Positions 1-13,203 of a stretch of 64,000 nt of DNA are shown here, piece by piece. The position numbers and the translations under genes were made by a program. This DNA is from Pseudomonadota bacterium. GTDB lineage: Bacteria; Pseudomonadota; Gammaproteobacteria; Burkholderiales; Burkholderiaceae_C. How positions within the stretch are numbered: the first letter of the stretch is position 1; each line of letters begins with the position of its first letter. The notes beneath the pieces are model-generated. The model saw nothing but the letters and a program-made list of their open reading frames with translations, did no database searches and was not told the DNA's origin. The DNA lies in the NCBI GenBank assembly GCA_020161145.1, contig JAIUPQ010000001.1, positions 1 through 64,000 on the forward strand. Reading direction: 5' to 3'.

Positions 1-228
1 GATGTGCTCAAGACGCACCGCTTCAACAGCGCCGAGGACTTGCAACAGACCTTGCATCGCTATGTGCAGCTCTACAACCATCAGCTGCCTCAGTCAGCCC
101 TGCAAAGCCTTACGCCCATCCAGACCAGGAAGAACTGGTACAAATCCCATCCTCACCTGTTCCATAAGCGTCCTTATGATCATCCGGGATGGGACAGTAA
201 ACAAAGGCGTGAAGCCCAGCCTGCTTAG
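1..228 (+). mobile_element. 3' remnant of an IS481-type transposase
   Basis: The frame is open from the window edge and encodes the last part of a DDE integrase-type transposase. Visible features are the KTHRFNS start, the HRYVQLYNHQLPQSAL stretch and a PIQT...W segment leading to a PYDHPGWDS tail, which matches the usual C-terminus of IS481-family transposases. Such proteins normally stop right after a tail of this kind. Here the frame runs on for nine more codons (KQRREAQPA), which are antisense to the end of the HAD gene, so the native stop and probably the terminal inverted repeat are missing. The catalytic core lies upstream of the window, so I cannot say whether the element is intact there. 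Confidence 0.7.
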
Positions 229-751
229 CACCCTTCACATTTTCAGGTCGATCGTCGATGAATAATGTTGACGCCCCGTCGGCACCAATTGCCGTCAATG
301 CTAACTGAAAATAGCGCTTACTAGGCTTCGCTGCGCCCAAGGCACACGAATAGAGTTCGCCGTCGAATAACGATGCGTAGCCAAGCTCGGTGGACATGTA
401 TTTCGCCCGCTGCGCCTGCTGGTTGCTTGCGACATAGCATTTGACTCCACCCGCCCTCACAGCCCTGATCACGTCCTGCACATCGTTGTGTGGACAAATA
501 GCCAGCATCGCCTGGAGGACGGCAGATTTGTGTTCCAGTTTGCCCCAATTCCTCAAAACATCCCGCAGTTCTTCGTCGAAGCCTTCGGCACGAGACAGGC
601 ACGCAGTTTCGGCATCGTAGATGTCCGCGGTAAAATTGCGCGCTTGTGCCGCGTCATCACTATTCAAACAGCGAGCGAACGCAACTTCCCAATCCTCAGA
701 AGCGTACTGAATCACGCCGTCAGCGTCGATCAAAATCGTCTTTATTAGCAT
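110..751 (-). CDS. HAD-superfamily phosphatase, C-terminus rewritten by IS junction
   Basis: A haloacid dehalogenase-like hydrolase of subfamily IA type. Motif I is DADG (nucleophile Asp9, acid/base Asp11), motif II is Ser109 in YVASNQ, motif III is Lys142 in AAKPSK, and motif IV is FIDDR (Asp166, Asp167). The catalytic set is complete, so the enzyme could be active; the substrate is unknown. The ATG at 751 has an AGGGA ribosome binding site. The last 25 or so residues, after about residue 188, are encoded antisense to the transposase remnant and look unlike a HAD tail. The native 3' end was therefore probably lost when the insertion sequence arrived. Confidence 0.7.
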   Translation of the reverse strand: MLIKTILIDADGVIQYASEDWEVAFARCLNSDDAAQARNFTADIYDAETACLSRAEGFDEELRDVLRNWGKLEHKSAVLQAMLAICPHNDVQDVIRAVRAGGVKCYVASNQQAQRAKYMSTELGYASLFDGELYSCALGAAKPSKRYFQLALTAIGADGASTLFIDDRPENVKGAKQAGLHAFVYCPIPDDHKDAYGTGEDGICTSSSWSGWA

Positions 752-883
752 GTCATTCCCTTGGCGCTACTGCGCCTCTCCCTTCGAACACAAAGTGGTT
801 GCCTATCCATAGTGACTAGACAGCAAGCAATGAAAGCTGTCATACATGGGAACTCACATTCCATCGACGGTCGCGAACTCAGC

Positions 884-1090
884 CTAGTCCGTCGCACGAA
901 AAATGCCGCTCGCCCGAATGTCAGCTGCGGCGACATACTTGGAAGGTGGAACCACATCCTTTCCAATGTCGGTACGAAAGTAAAATTGCGAATGACGCGA
1001 CGTCAGGGTATATACCGCCGATCCAGCCTCCTGGAAGTCGGCCCCGCGCGCCACAGCGCAGGCAACGACACCATTGTTCAGCCTAAACAC
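884..1090 (-). pseudogene. fragment resembling the C-terminal domain of a PurD-type ATP-grasp ligase
   Basis: This short frame encodes NGVVACAVARGADFQEAG...Y...RTDIGK, which follows the pattern of the C-terminal domain of phosphoribosylamine-glycine ligase (G-V-x-x-V-x-A-x-G-x-x-x-x-EA...Y...R-DIG). The frame stays open a little further upstream, to about 1150 (GLAIAGIHIDGAESDS), but no ATP-binding or N-terminal domain follows. Only the last quarter of a ligase is present and it has no credible start. I read it as a relic rather than a gene. The rest of 752-1304 holds nothing else I can recognise. Alternatively it is a chance resemblance. Confidence 0.35.
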
Positions 1091-1304
1091 ACTATCACTT
1101 TCCGCACCATCTATGTGAATGCCGGCGATGGCTAAGCCAGGTTGGGCGGTTCCACGAGGGGGCGTTGCGTGTGGCGCGTTTTATTTTTTCAACTAGGCGG
1201 CCCCCGATGGCTTTGGGCGTTCCACGGTTTAAATTCGATATACTTCGGAGCGTCCAAGATTGCTGGATGTCCGCTTGGATCAATTGTTGGGTTTTGTTCG
1301 TGGT

Positions 1305-1703
1305 TCAGAGTTCTTTGATTAGATCCTGCAATATATGTGGTTCCTCGAATGCCTTGTTTACCGCGTTGCCTGCAATGAAGCCCTCCGAAAGGATATTGTT
1401 CAACTTCTCTGCTGCATCTTTGCGGAAGATGCTGGGATAAATTCTTCTATAGGTATTGAACGTATCACGCATTTTCTTGACGGCACTCTCCGCGTCAGTG
1501 ATTGATATGGACTGACCTGAGTTAAATGTTGGGATAAATATTTCGAGAAGATCATTCTTTAGCTTCTGCTTAAGTTTTCTATGATCATCGAGTTTCGATA
1601 GTCGCATTCCAAGGAAGAACGTAGCAATGCCTGGAATCCAAGCGTTTACAACGCTCTCAAGAGATATCTTCCACCAGACTATGTCATTAACGATGAGGTC
1701 CAT
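1305..1703 (-). CDS. hypothetical small membrane-anchored protein
   Basis: A 132-residue protein. An N-terminal hydrophobic segment (about residues 16-33, VVNAWIPGIATFFLGMRL) is followed by a charged, Lys-rich, probably helical region (KLDDHRKLKQKLKNDLLEIF) and a soluble C-terminal part. The gene is visibly AT-richer than its surroundings and uses AT-ending codons rarely seen elsewhere in the window, which suggests recent acquisition. I do not recognise a family. Neighbours are another orphan gene and an ATP-grasp relic, so context gives no function. Confidence 0.55.
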   Translation of the reverse strand: MDLIVNDIVWWKISLESVVNAWIPGIATFFLGMRLSKLDDHRKLKQKLKNDLLEIFIPTFNSGQSISITDAESAVKKMRDTFNTYRRIYPSIFRKDAAEKLNNILSEGFIAGNAVNKAFEEPHILQDLIKEL

Positions 1704-1816
1704 GATATTGACATACAGCGTTCGGATGCAGTTTTGATCGTCATGCGGCTTAACGAAATAATTCCGCCCGGCAGGTTTACGTTGCCAGTAGTGGCGGGTC
1801 AGGACTCAGCGAGGTG

Positions 1817-2431
1817 TTAGGTCTCGGGCGCATATGCTAACAGCGTAGAACGGGTGAGAACGCACGAACCGGGAGCGCCTGCATGCTCAAGGATTTTATG
1901 TGCTCCCGCGAGATCGGACTCGATAGGGAAAGCGCTGCAACCGTTGCTCAGTAGCCAGATGGTCCGAGTTATGCCGTTCGTAAATCGGACGTGCGCGGCA
2001 AAAATTCTACGGATCTGCTTCCCAAACCATAAAAACCGGTACGAAATTTCGAATTGCTCATCTATTCCAAAGCTAACATACGCCAGAGGAACAGGGTTGG
2101 CTCTTCCCTCTGAAAAGCCGCGTTCTGCCCATCCAAATTTCCTGTCCGCTTTCCATGTGACAGGGTTTCCAAACGCCAAGTCTTGATGAATTGGGTATGG
2201 CTCCGCCTGCCACAGACCCAGAAACTTCGCGGCGTCGACTACGACCGCGGCACGCCCTGGCTCAGGGTCGGCACCAATCATCCACGACATGTAGACCGGT
2301 GGTTGGCTGGGCAACGGCACCTCAAACACGGCCCTCTGTTTGCCGAGTTGTGTTTCAACGGAAAGTGCGAGCGGACACATGTGGATTCCGAGGCCTAACT
2401 GTCCCATCACGTTTATCCACCGAGCCTGCAT
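1817..2431 (-). CDS. hypothetical protein, possibly fertility-inhibition-factor-like
   Basis: A 204-residue protein with no signal peptide or membrane segment. A central PVPLAYVSFGI stretch and a later FTNGITRTIWLLSNGCSAFP block read like a conserved core. From memory this resembles proteins annotated as plasmid fertility inhibition factors in Burkholderiales, but I cannot confirm the match. The start at 2431 lacks an obvious ribosome binding site, and 2407 is an alternative. It sits in the AT-richer accessory patch, which is consistent with a plasmid or island origin. Bases 2432-2593 hold nothing I can identify. Confidence 0.45.
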   Translation of the reverse strand: MQARWINVMGQLGLGIHMCPLALSVETQLGKQRAVFEVPLPSQPPVYMSWMIGADPEPGRAAVVVDAAKFLGLWQAEPYPIHQDLAFGNPVTWKADRKFGWAERGFSEGRANPVPLAYVSFGIDEQFEISYRFLWFGKQIRRIFAAHVRFTNGITRTIWLLSNGCSAFPIESDLAGAHKILEHAGAPGSCVLTRSTLLAYAPET

Positions 2432-2593
2432 CTATGGCAAGCGTTTTGGCGAGGGCCGAGGCCGGCAAAACTGCGCCGAACTGAACCAGGCGTCGACCGC
2501 GCATGCGAGCGGTGGAATGCGTGCCAAGGGGAGATTGGCCCGCGCACCCCGGTCATGGCACGGGCTGCCAGGGTCGGTTGACCGCCCCCCGAC

Positions 2594-3163
2594 TCAGGCC
2601 GCAACGGCCTTGACCACCCCCCGCACCTTGAACGCCAGAAACACCATCAGCGCGCCGAACAGCACCGCATAGGTGGCAATCAGCCACAACAGCGCCAGCG
2701 CGCCCGCGCCCGGCTGGGCCAGCAGCAGCACGCCGAACGCCACCGACAGCACGCCGCCCAGCACCAGCCACCATTCGCCGGTGATCTCTTTGCGCAGCCG
2801 GATGGCGGCGACGATTTGCATGGCGCCGGTGACCATGGCCCAGGCGGCGATGTAGAACAGCAGCACCAGCGTGGTGATGCCCGGCACCATCAGCGTCAGC
2901 ACGCCCACGACGATGCTGGCCAGGCCCCAGATCAGCAGCACCCACCAATGGTCGTCCTGCTGGCGCCCCTTGAAGGCGGCCCAGACGCCCAGCACGCCGT
3001 CGGCCAGCGAATAGGCGCCAAACACCAGCACCAGCGCCACCAGCGACAGGCCGGGCTGGATCCAGGTCAACACCCCGAAGGCAATGGCCAGCACGCCGCG
3101 CAGCAGCAGCAGCCACCAGGTGTCGGCAAACAGGGCGGCAAGACGGGTTTCGGCAGCGGCCAT
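2594..3163 (-). CDS. hdeD: HdeD-family membrane protein
   Basis: A 189-residue inner-membrane protein with six regularly spaced hydrophobic helices arranged as three helical pairs, as in the HdeD acid-resistance/DUF308 family. Recognisable repeats are WWLLLLRGVLAIAFGVLTW, WVLLIWGLASIVVGVLTLM and WWLVLGGVLSVAFGVLLL, each beginning with a Trp-rich turn and containing a G-x-L motif. The start at 3163 (MAAAETR) is chosen because GAGGAG lies seven bases upstream; the frame also has a longer but unsupported start. HdeD is linked to acid resistance at high cell density in E. coli, and its molecular role is not settled. Confidence 0.85.
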   Translation of the reverse strand: MAAAETRLAALFADTWWLLLLRGVLAIAFGVLTWIQPGLSLVALVLVFGAYSLADGVLGVWAAFKGRQQDDHWWVLLIWGLASIVVGVLTLMVPGITTLVLLFYIAAWAMVTGAMQIVAAIRLRKEITGEWWLVLGGVLSVAFGVLLLAQPGAGALALLWLIATYAVLFGALMVFLAFKVRGVVKAVAA

Positions 3164-3235
3164 GGCGATCTCCTCGGGTTGGTTGGGTTGTGATTGCGTT
3201 GTACCACCGCCCACCGCGTCGTCGGCGCGCGGGCC

Positions 3236-8935
<5,700 letters not shown>

Positions 8936-8967
8936 GTAAAGTTACGTTGTCCTGGAGAACCCCCTGC

Positions 8968-9747
8968 GTGAGTCACGTCCATTGCCTGCCCCCGGATGCC
9001 AACGGCATCGCCCGCCTGGTCTTTGACCATCCGGGCAAGCGCAACGCATTGAACGTGGCCATGTGGCGCGCGCTGCGGGCCCATGTGGCCGCCCTGCAGG
9101 CCGGGCCGGCGCGGGTGGTGGTGCTGGCCGGTGCCGGCGGCACGTTCGTGGCGGGGGGCGATATCGAGGAGTTCACCGCGTTTCGCTTCCACACCCAGAC
9201 GTTGGCCGCGTTTCATGAGGACGAAGTGGCGCCGGCGCTGGATGCGCTGTGGCAATGCGAGCTGCCGTTGATCGCCCAGATCGAGGGCGACTGCATCGGT
9301 GGTGGGCTGGAGATCGCGGCGTTGTGCGATCTGCGCATCGCCGGCGCCAGCGCGCGGCTGGGCGTGCCCATCGGCCGGCTGGGCTTTGCCATGGCCCCGC
9401 GCGAGGTCGATCGGGTCGCCCGCGCCATTGGTATCAAGATGTTGCGTGAACTATTACTGGAAGGCCGGCTCTGGTCTGCGCACGAGGCCGCCAGCCGTGG
9501 CATCGTCAGCCGCGTGGTGGCAGACGCCGATGTGGCCGCCGAGGTGTTGACCGCTGCGCATCGCATGGCGGCGCTGGCGCCTCAGGCCGCTCGGTTGAAC
9601 AAACGCACCCTGCGCGCGCAGGTCGAGGACCAACTCGGCACGCGGGCGCAGCGCGAACCGTTCTATGCCTATGCCGACAGCGCCGAACACCGCGAAGGGA
9701 TCGCGGCCTTCCTCGCCAAACGCCCACCCCGATTCGATCCGCCATGA
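8968..9747 (+). CDS. enoyl-CoA hydratase/isomerase family protein
   Basis: A crotonase-fold protein of 259 residues. The N-terminal part reads LVFDHPGKRNAL, the family's usual opening. GAGGTFVAGGDIEEF supplies one half of the oxyanion hole and QIEGDCIGGGLEIAALCDLRIA the other, with the helix dipole and CoA-binding turn. The GTG start at 8968 is preferred because GGAG lies 11 bases upstream. Its stop overlaps the start of the malonyl-CoA synthetase gene by four bases, so the two are coupled. The substrate is unknown, and the partner suggests short-chain dicarboxylyl-CoA metabolism. Confidence 0.85.
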   Translation: MSHVHCLPPDANGIARLVFDHPGKRNALNVAMWRALRAHVAALQAGPARVVVLAGAGGTFVAGGDIEEFTAFRFHTQTLAAFHEDEVAPALDALWQCELPLIAQIEGDCIGGGLEIAALCDLRIAGASARLGVPIGRLGFAMAPREVDRVARAIGIKMLRELLLEGRLWSAHEAASRGIVSRVVADADVAAEVLTAAHRMAALAPQAARLNKRTLRAQVEDQLGTRAQREPFYAYADSAEHREGIAAFLAKRPPRFDPP

Positions 9748-11255
9748 ACCTGTACGCCCACCTGCAGCCGCACTTTCAGAAAGACGGCATCGCCATCGAG
9801 ACGGCCACCGGCCTGGCCTACAGCTGGGCGGACGTGGACCGCGCCAGCGCCCGCATGGCCAACCTGCTGCACAGCCTGGCGCTGCCACCCGCCAGCCGTG
9901 TGGCGGCGCAGGTGGACAAAAGCGTGGAGGCGCTGCTGCTGTACCTGGCCGTGCTGCGCGCCGGCCATGTGTTTTTGCCGCTGAACACGGCCTACACGGC
10001 CGATGAGCTGGCCTATTTCATTGCCGATGCCGAGCCGGCGGTGGTGGTCTGCACGGGCGCGGCCTTCCCGTGGCTGTCCAAGCTGGCGTTCAAGCAGGGC
10101 GTGGGCCATGTGTACACGCTGGAGAGCGACCGCACCGGCACGCTGCTGGACCGCGCGGCCTTTCATGCCGATGCCCAGCAGCCTGTGCCACGCAGCCCCG
10201 ACGACCTGGCCGCCATCCTCTACACCAGCGGCACCACCGGCCGCAGCAAGGGCGCGCTGCTGACGCATGGCAACCTGGCATCCAACGCCGACGTGCTGCA
10301 TGCCTATTGGGACTGGCGCGCCGACGACGTGCTGCTGCATGCGCTGCCCATCTTCCACGTGCACGGCCTGTTCGTGGCCTGCCATGGCGCGCTCAGGGCT
10401 GGGGCGCGGATGCTGTGGTTCGATCGCTTTGAGCCGCGCGCCGTGCTGGCGCGGCTGCCCGAGGCCACGGTCATCATGGGTGTGCCCACCATGTACACGC
10501 GGCTGCTGGCCGAGCCGGCGCTGACGGCTGCGGCCTGCGCCCGGCTGCGCGTGGCCATCAGCGGCTCGGCGCCCATGCTGGTGGCCACGCACGAGGCCTG
10601 GCGCGCCCGCACGGGCCAGACCATGCTGGAGCGCTACGGCATGAGCGAGACGCTGATGCTGACCTCCAACCCCTGCCGGCCGGCCGATGGCCCGCGCCGC
10701 ATCGGCACCGTGGGCCCGGCGTTGCCCGGCACCGGGCTGCGCATCGTTGGCGCGGATGAGGCGGTGCTGGCGCAGGGCCAGACCGGCGACGTGCAGGTGC
10801 GCGGGCCCAGCGTGTGCAGCGGCTACTGGCGGCTGACCGACAAGACCGCCGAGGCCTTCACGCCGGACGACTGGTTCCGCACCGGCGACGTGGGGCATCT
10901 GGACGCCCAGGGCTATCTGACGCTGGTGGGCCGCAGCAAAGACCTGATCATCAGTGGCGGCTACAACGTCTATCCGGCCGAGGTCGAGGACGTGCTGAAC
11001 AACCTGCCTGGCGTGGTCGAGAGTGCCGTCATCGGCGTGCCCCATGCCGACTGGGGCGAGGCGGTGGTGGCGGTGGTCGTTCCCGCGCCCGGTGCGCGGC
11101 TGGAGGCGGCCGCGCTGCTGGCCGCGCTCAAGCCCCGGCTGGCCGCCTACAAGCTGCCCAAGCACCTGGCGCTGGCCACCGAGCTGCCCCGCAACGTGAT
11201 GGGCAAGGTGCAGAAAAACCGGCTGCGCGAGCAGCACGCGGCCCTTTTTGCCTGA
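9744..11255 (+). CDS. matB: malonyl-CoA synthetase (AMP-forming acyl-CoA ligase)
   Basis: An ANL-superfamily adenylating enzyme of 503 residues, the usual length of MatB. The P-loop is YTSGTTGRSKG, the A5-type motif ERYGMSET, the A7 region DDWFRTGDVG, and the hinge VGRSKDLIISGGYNVYPAEVE. The C-terminal catalytic lysine lies in PRNVMGKVQKN, a sequence characteristic of malonyl-CoA synthetases. It would activate malonate to malonyl-CoA with ATP. The ATGA overlap with the upstream hydratase supports the start. No malonyl-CoA decarboxylase (matA) is adjacent, so malonyl-CoA may feed lipid synthesis instead of a malonate catabolic operon. Confidence 0.85.
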   Translation: MNLYAHLQPHFQKDGIAIETATGLAYSWADVDRASARMANLLHSLALPPASRVAAQVDKSVEALLLYLAVLRAGHVFLPLNTAYTADELAYFIADAEPAVVVCTGAAFPWLSKLAFKQGVGHVYTLESDRTGTLLDRAAFHADAQQPVPRSPDDLAAILYTSGTTGRSKGALLTHGNLASNADVLHAYWDWRADDVLLHALPIFHVHGLFVACHGALRAGARMLWFDRFEPRAVLARLPEATVIMGVPTMYTRLLAEPALTAAACARLRVAISGSAPMLVATHEAWRARTGQTMLERYGMSETLMLTSNPCRPADGPRRIGTVGPALPGTGLRIVGADEAVLAQGQTGDVQVRGPSVCSGYWRLTDKTAEAFTPDDWFRTGDVGHLDAQGYLTLVGRSKDLIISGGYNVYPAEVEDVLNNLPGVVESAVIGVPHADWGEAVVAVVVPAPGARLEAAALLAALKPRLAAYKLPKHLALATELPRNVMGKVQKNRLREQHAALFA

Positions 11256-11262
11256 CGCCGCC

Positions 11263-12258
11263 ATGCCACGCCACCACGCCCTGGACGCGCTGAAACTGCT
11301 GTTGGCCGTGCTGGTCACGCTGTTTCACGCCCAGGCACTGGCCGCCATCAGCCCTGAGCTGGCGCTGCTGGCGGACAAAGGTTTTGGCCGCATCGTGGTG
11401 CCGGTGTTTCTGCTCATCAACGGCTATTTCTTCCAGCCCCAGCTGGCGCGGGGGGCGCACCGCGCCTGGCTGACCTGGGTGGCGGCGCTCTACGGCCTGT
11501 GCATGGTGCTGTACCTGCCGTTCTGGCTGGGCGGGCTGCCGGCGGGGCCCATGGGGGCGGCGGTGTTCGTGGGGCGCTGGCTGCTGGGCTTTGCCCACCT
11601 GTGGTACCTGGCCGGGCTGCTGCTGGCGGCGCTGCTGCTGGTGGCGCTGCGCCGCTGGCCCGCTCGCCGGCTGGTGGCGCTGGCGTCGGGGCTGTGGCTG
11701 GCCGGCGTGGTGTTGCAGTACGCGGCGGCCTATCAGTGGGCCGGCGAGGCGTCGCTGGCAGCGCGCATGCTGACCAGCGTGCACAGCTACCGCAACGGGC
11801 TGCTGCTGTCGTTTCCGTACTTTTGCATGGGCTATCTGTTGCGGGCCCATCGCGTGCCCGAGCGGCTGCCGGGCGGCGTGGTGGCCGCGCTGTTCGGGCT
11901 GGCCCTGGTGGGCTTGCTGGGCGAGGCCATGATCAACGTGCGCCTGACGCCGGCCGCCACGCAGATCGACAACCCGCTGTTTGCGCTGGTGGCCGCACCG
12001 GTGGTGTTCCTGGCGGCGCTGCGGCTGCCGATGCAGGCACCTGCGCTGCCGCTGTCGGCGCTGGCCATCGGCATCTACCTGTTGCACCCGCTGGCGCTGT
12101 GGCTGCTGCATTTGTGGCCGCCGCTGGACGCGCTGACCGAAGGGCTGGGCGCCATTGTCATCAGCGCCATGCTGACGCAGGCGTTGATGGCCGCGCGCGA
12201 CGGCTGGCTGGCGCAGCGCGCCGGCGCCTACCGCAGCGATTCGATCAAGTCGATGTAG
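11263..12258 (+). CDS. acyltransferase 3 family membrane protein
   Basis: A polytopic inner-membrane protein of 331 residues with about ten hydrophobic helices. The opening (RHHALDALKLLLAVLVTLFHAQAL) carries the conserved His of acyltransferase 3 enzymes, followed by a VVPVFLLINGYFF segment typical of the family. Members transfer acetyl or other acyl groups to cell-surface sugars or lipids. The ATG at 11263 is eight bases after the matB stop, which suggests one transcript; a TTG at 11248 is an alternative. Its 3' end overlaps the convergent acyl-CoA-binding protein gene by 31 bases. The acceptor molecule cannot be told from sequence. Confidence 0.8.
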   Translation: MPRHHALDALKLLLAVLVTLFHAQALAAISPELALLADKGFGRIVVPVFLLINGYFFQPQLARGAHRAWLTWVAALYGLCMVLYLPFWLGGLPAGPMGAAVFVGRWLLGFAHLWYLAGLLLAALLLVALRRWPARRLVALASGLWLAGVVLQYAAAYQWAGEASLAARMLTSVHSYRNGLLLSFPYFCMGYLLRAHRVPERLPGGVVAALFGLALVGLLGEAMINVRLTPAATQIDNPLFALVAAPVVFLAALRLPMQAPALPLSALAIGIYLLHPLALWLLHLWPPLDALTEGLGAIVISAMLTQALMAARDGWLAQRAGAYRSDSIKSM

Positions 12259-12485
12259 TTCTGCTTGGCCTCGTCGCTGGCCAGGCCCGCCAGCGCGGCC
12301 CAGGCGTCGTATTTGGCGCGGCCCACAAAGTCGGTCATGCCGGGACGCTCGCCGCTGGCGTCGCCCTGGGTGGCCTGCTTGTACAGCGCGTAAAGGCGCA
12401 GCAGCGTCAGGTTGGCGGGCTTTTCGGGCAGCGAGGTGCTCTGGGCCACGGCGGCCTGGAAGGTGGTGTCGAGATCGGTGGACAT
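12228..12485 (-). CDS. acyl-CoA-binding protein
   Basis: A complete acyl-CoA-binding protein of 85 residues. It shows the four-helix ACBP pattern: an N-terminal FQAAV helix, the LRLYALYKQATQGD motif that contacts the CoA adenine and phosphate, and KYDAWAAL with the conserved Lys and Trp. It would bind and buffer long-chain acyl-CoA esters in the cytoplasm. It sits next to an acyltransferase and acyl-CoA enzymes but on the opposite strand. It is 12 bases downstream of the GNAT gene, so the two may be co-transcribed. Confidence 0.9.
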   Translation of the reverse strand: MSTDLDTTFQAAVAQSTSLPEKPANLTLLRLYALYKQATQGDASGERPGMTDFVGRAKYDAWAALAGLASDEAKQNYIDLIESLR

Positions 12486-12497
12486 GGGTTTCCTTGG

Positions 12498-12992
12498 CTA
12501 GCGCAGATCCACTTTCAGGTAGTGGGCACCGGGCAGTGGGTTGAAGTAATAGGGTGGCACTTCGATGAAGCCCAACTCCGCGTACAGCGTGCGGGCGGCC
12601 TCCATCTCGTCCAGGGTGTCGAGCAGCATCTCGCTGTAGCCGGCCAGGCGGGCGCCGTCCAGCAGGGCTTGCGTCAGCAGCCGGCCCAGGCCCAGGCTGC
12701 GAAACGCGGGCCGCACGTACAGGCGCTTCATTTCGCAGGCGTTGGCGTAGTCGGTGTCTTCGAGCGGTCGAAACCCGCCGCAACCCGCCAGTTGGCCGTC
12801 GATGCGCGCCAGCAGCAGCAGCCCACCGGGCGCGGCGTAGGCGCCGGGCAGCGCACCCAGTTCGCGGTCAAAGTCCTGGAAGCACAAATCCACCCCCAGC
12901 AGCCTGGCGTACTCCAGCATCAACTCGCGCGCGCCATCGAGATCGGCCGGGCCGTCGACGGGGGTCAGCTGGATATCGGGCGGCGCATCCAT
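12498..12992 (-). CDS. GNAT-family N-acetyltransferase
   Basis: A GNAT-fold protein of about 164 residues. Motif A is visible as CEMKRLYVRPAFRSLGLGRLL, where the R-x-x-G-x-G-like acetyl-CoA loop reads RSLGLG, followed by the C-terminal LYAELGF segment. The substrate is unknown. The start is uncertain: ATG at 12992 begins just before the conserved region, and longer starts in the same frame (for example 13067) cannot be excluded because none has a good ribosome binding site. Confidence 0.8.
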   Translation of the reverse strand: MDAPPDIQLTPVDGPADLDGARELMLEYARLLGVDLCFQDFDRELGALPGAYAAPGGLLLLARIDGQLAGCGGFRPLEDTDYANACEMKRLYVRPAFRSLGLGRLLTQALLDGARLAGYSEMLLDTLDEMEAARTLYAELGFIEVPPYYFNPLPGAHYLKVDLR

Positions 12993-13203
12993 CAGGGCGT
13001 CGGCCGGCAGTGGGCGCGGGGAGAAGCGGGCAGGTCGGGCATGGAGGGGGATGTTGGCGGCACCCATCGTGGGGTGCCGGACATTTGAAGAATAGCGCAT
13101 CAACCGCGCCCCCCAAGAACTAGGGGGGCACATCCCCCAGGCCACAGCTGGTGTGCAGACTGGCACAGTGCAGCGCTTCAACATCCCGCAAGGAATCACT
13201 CTC

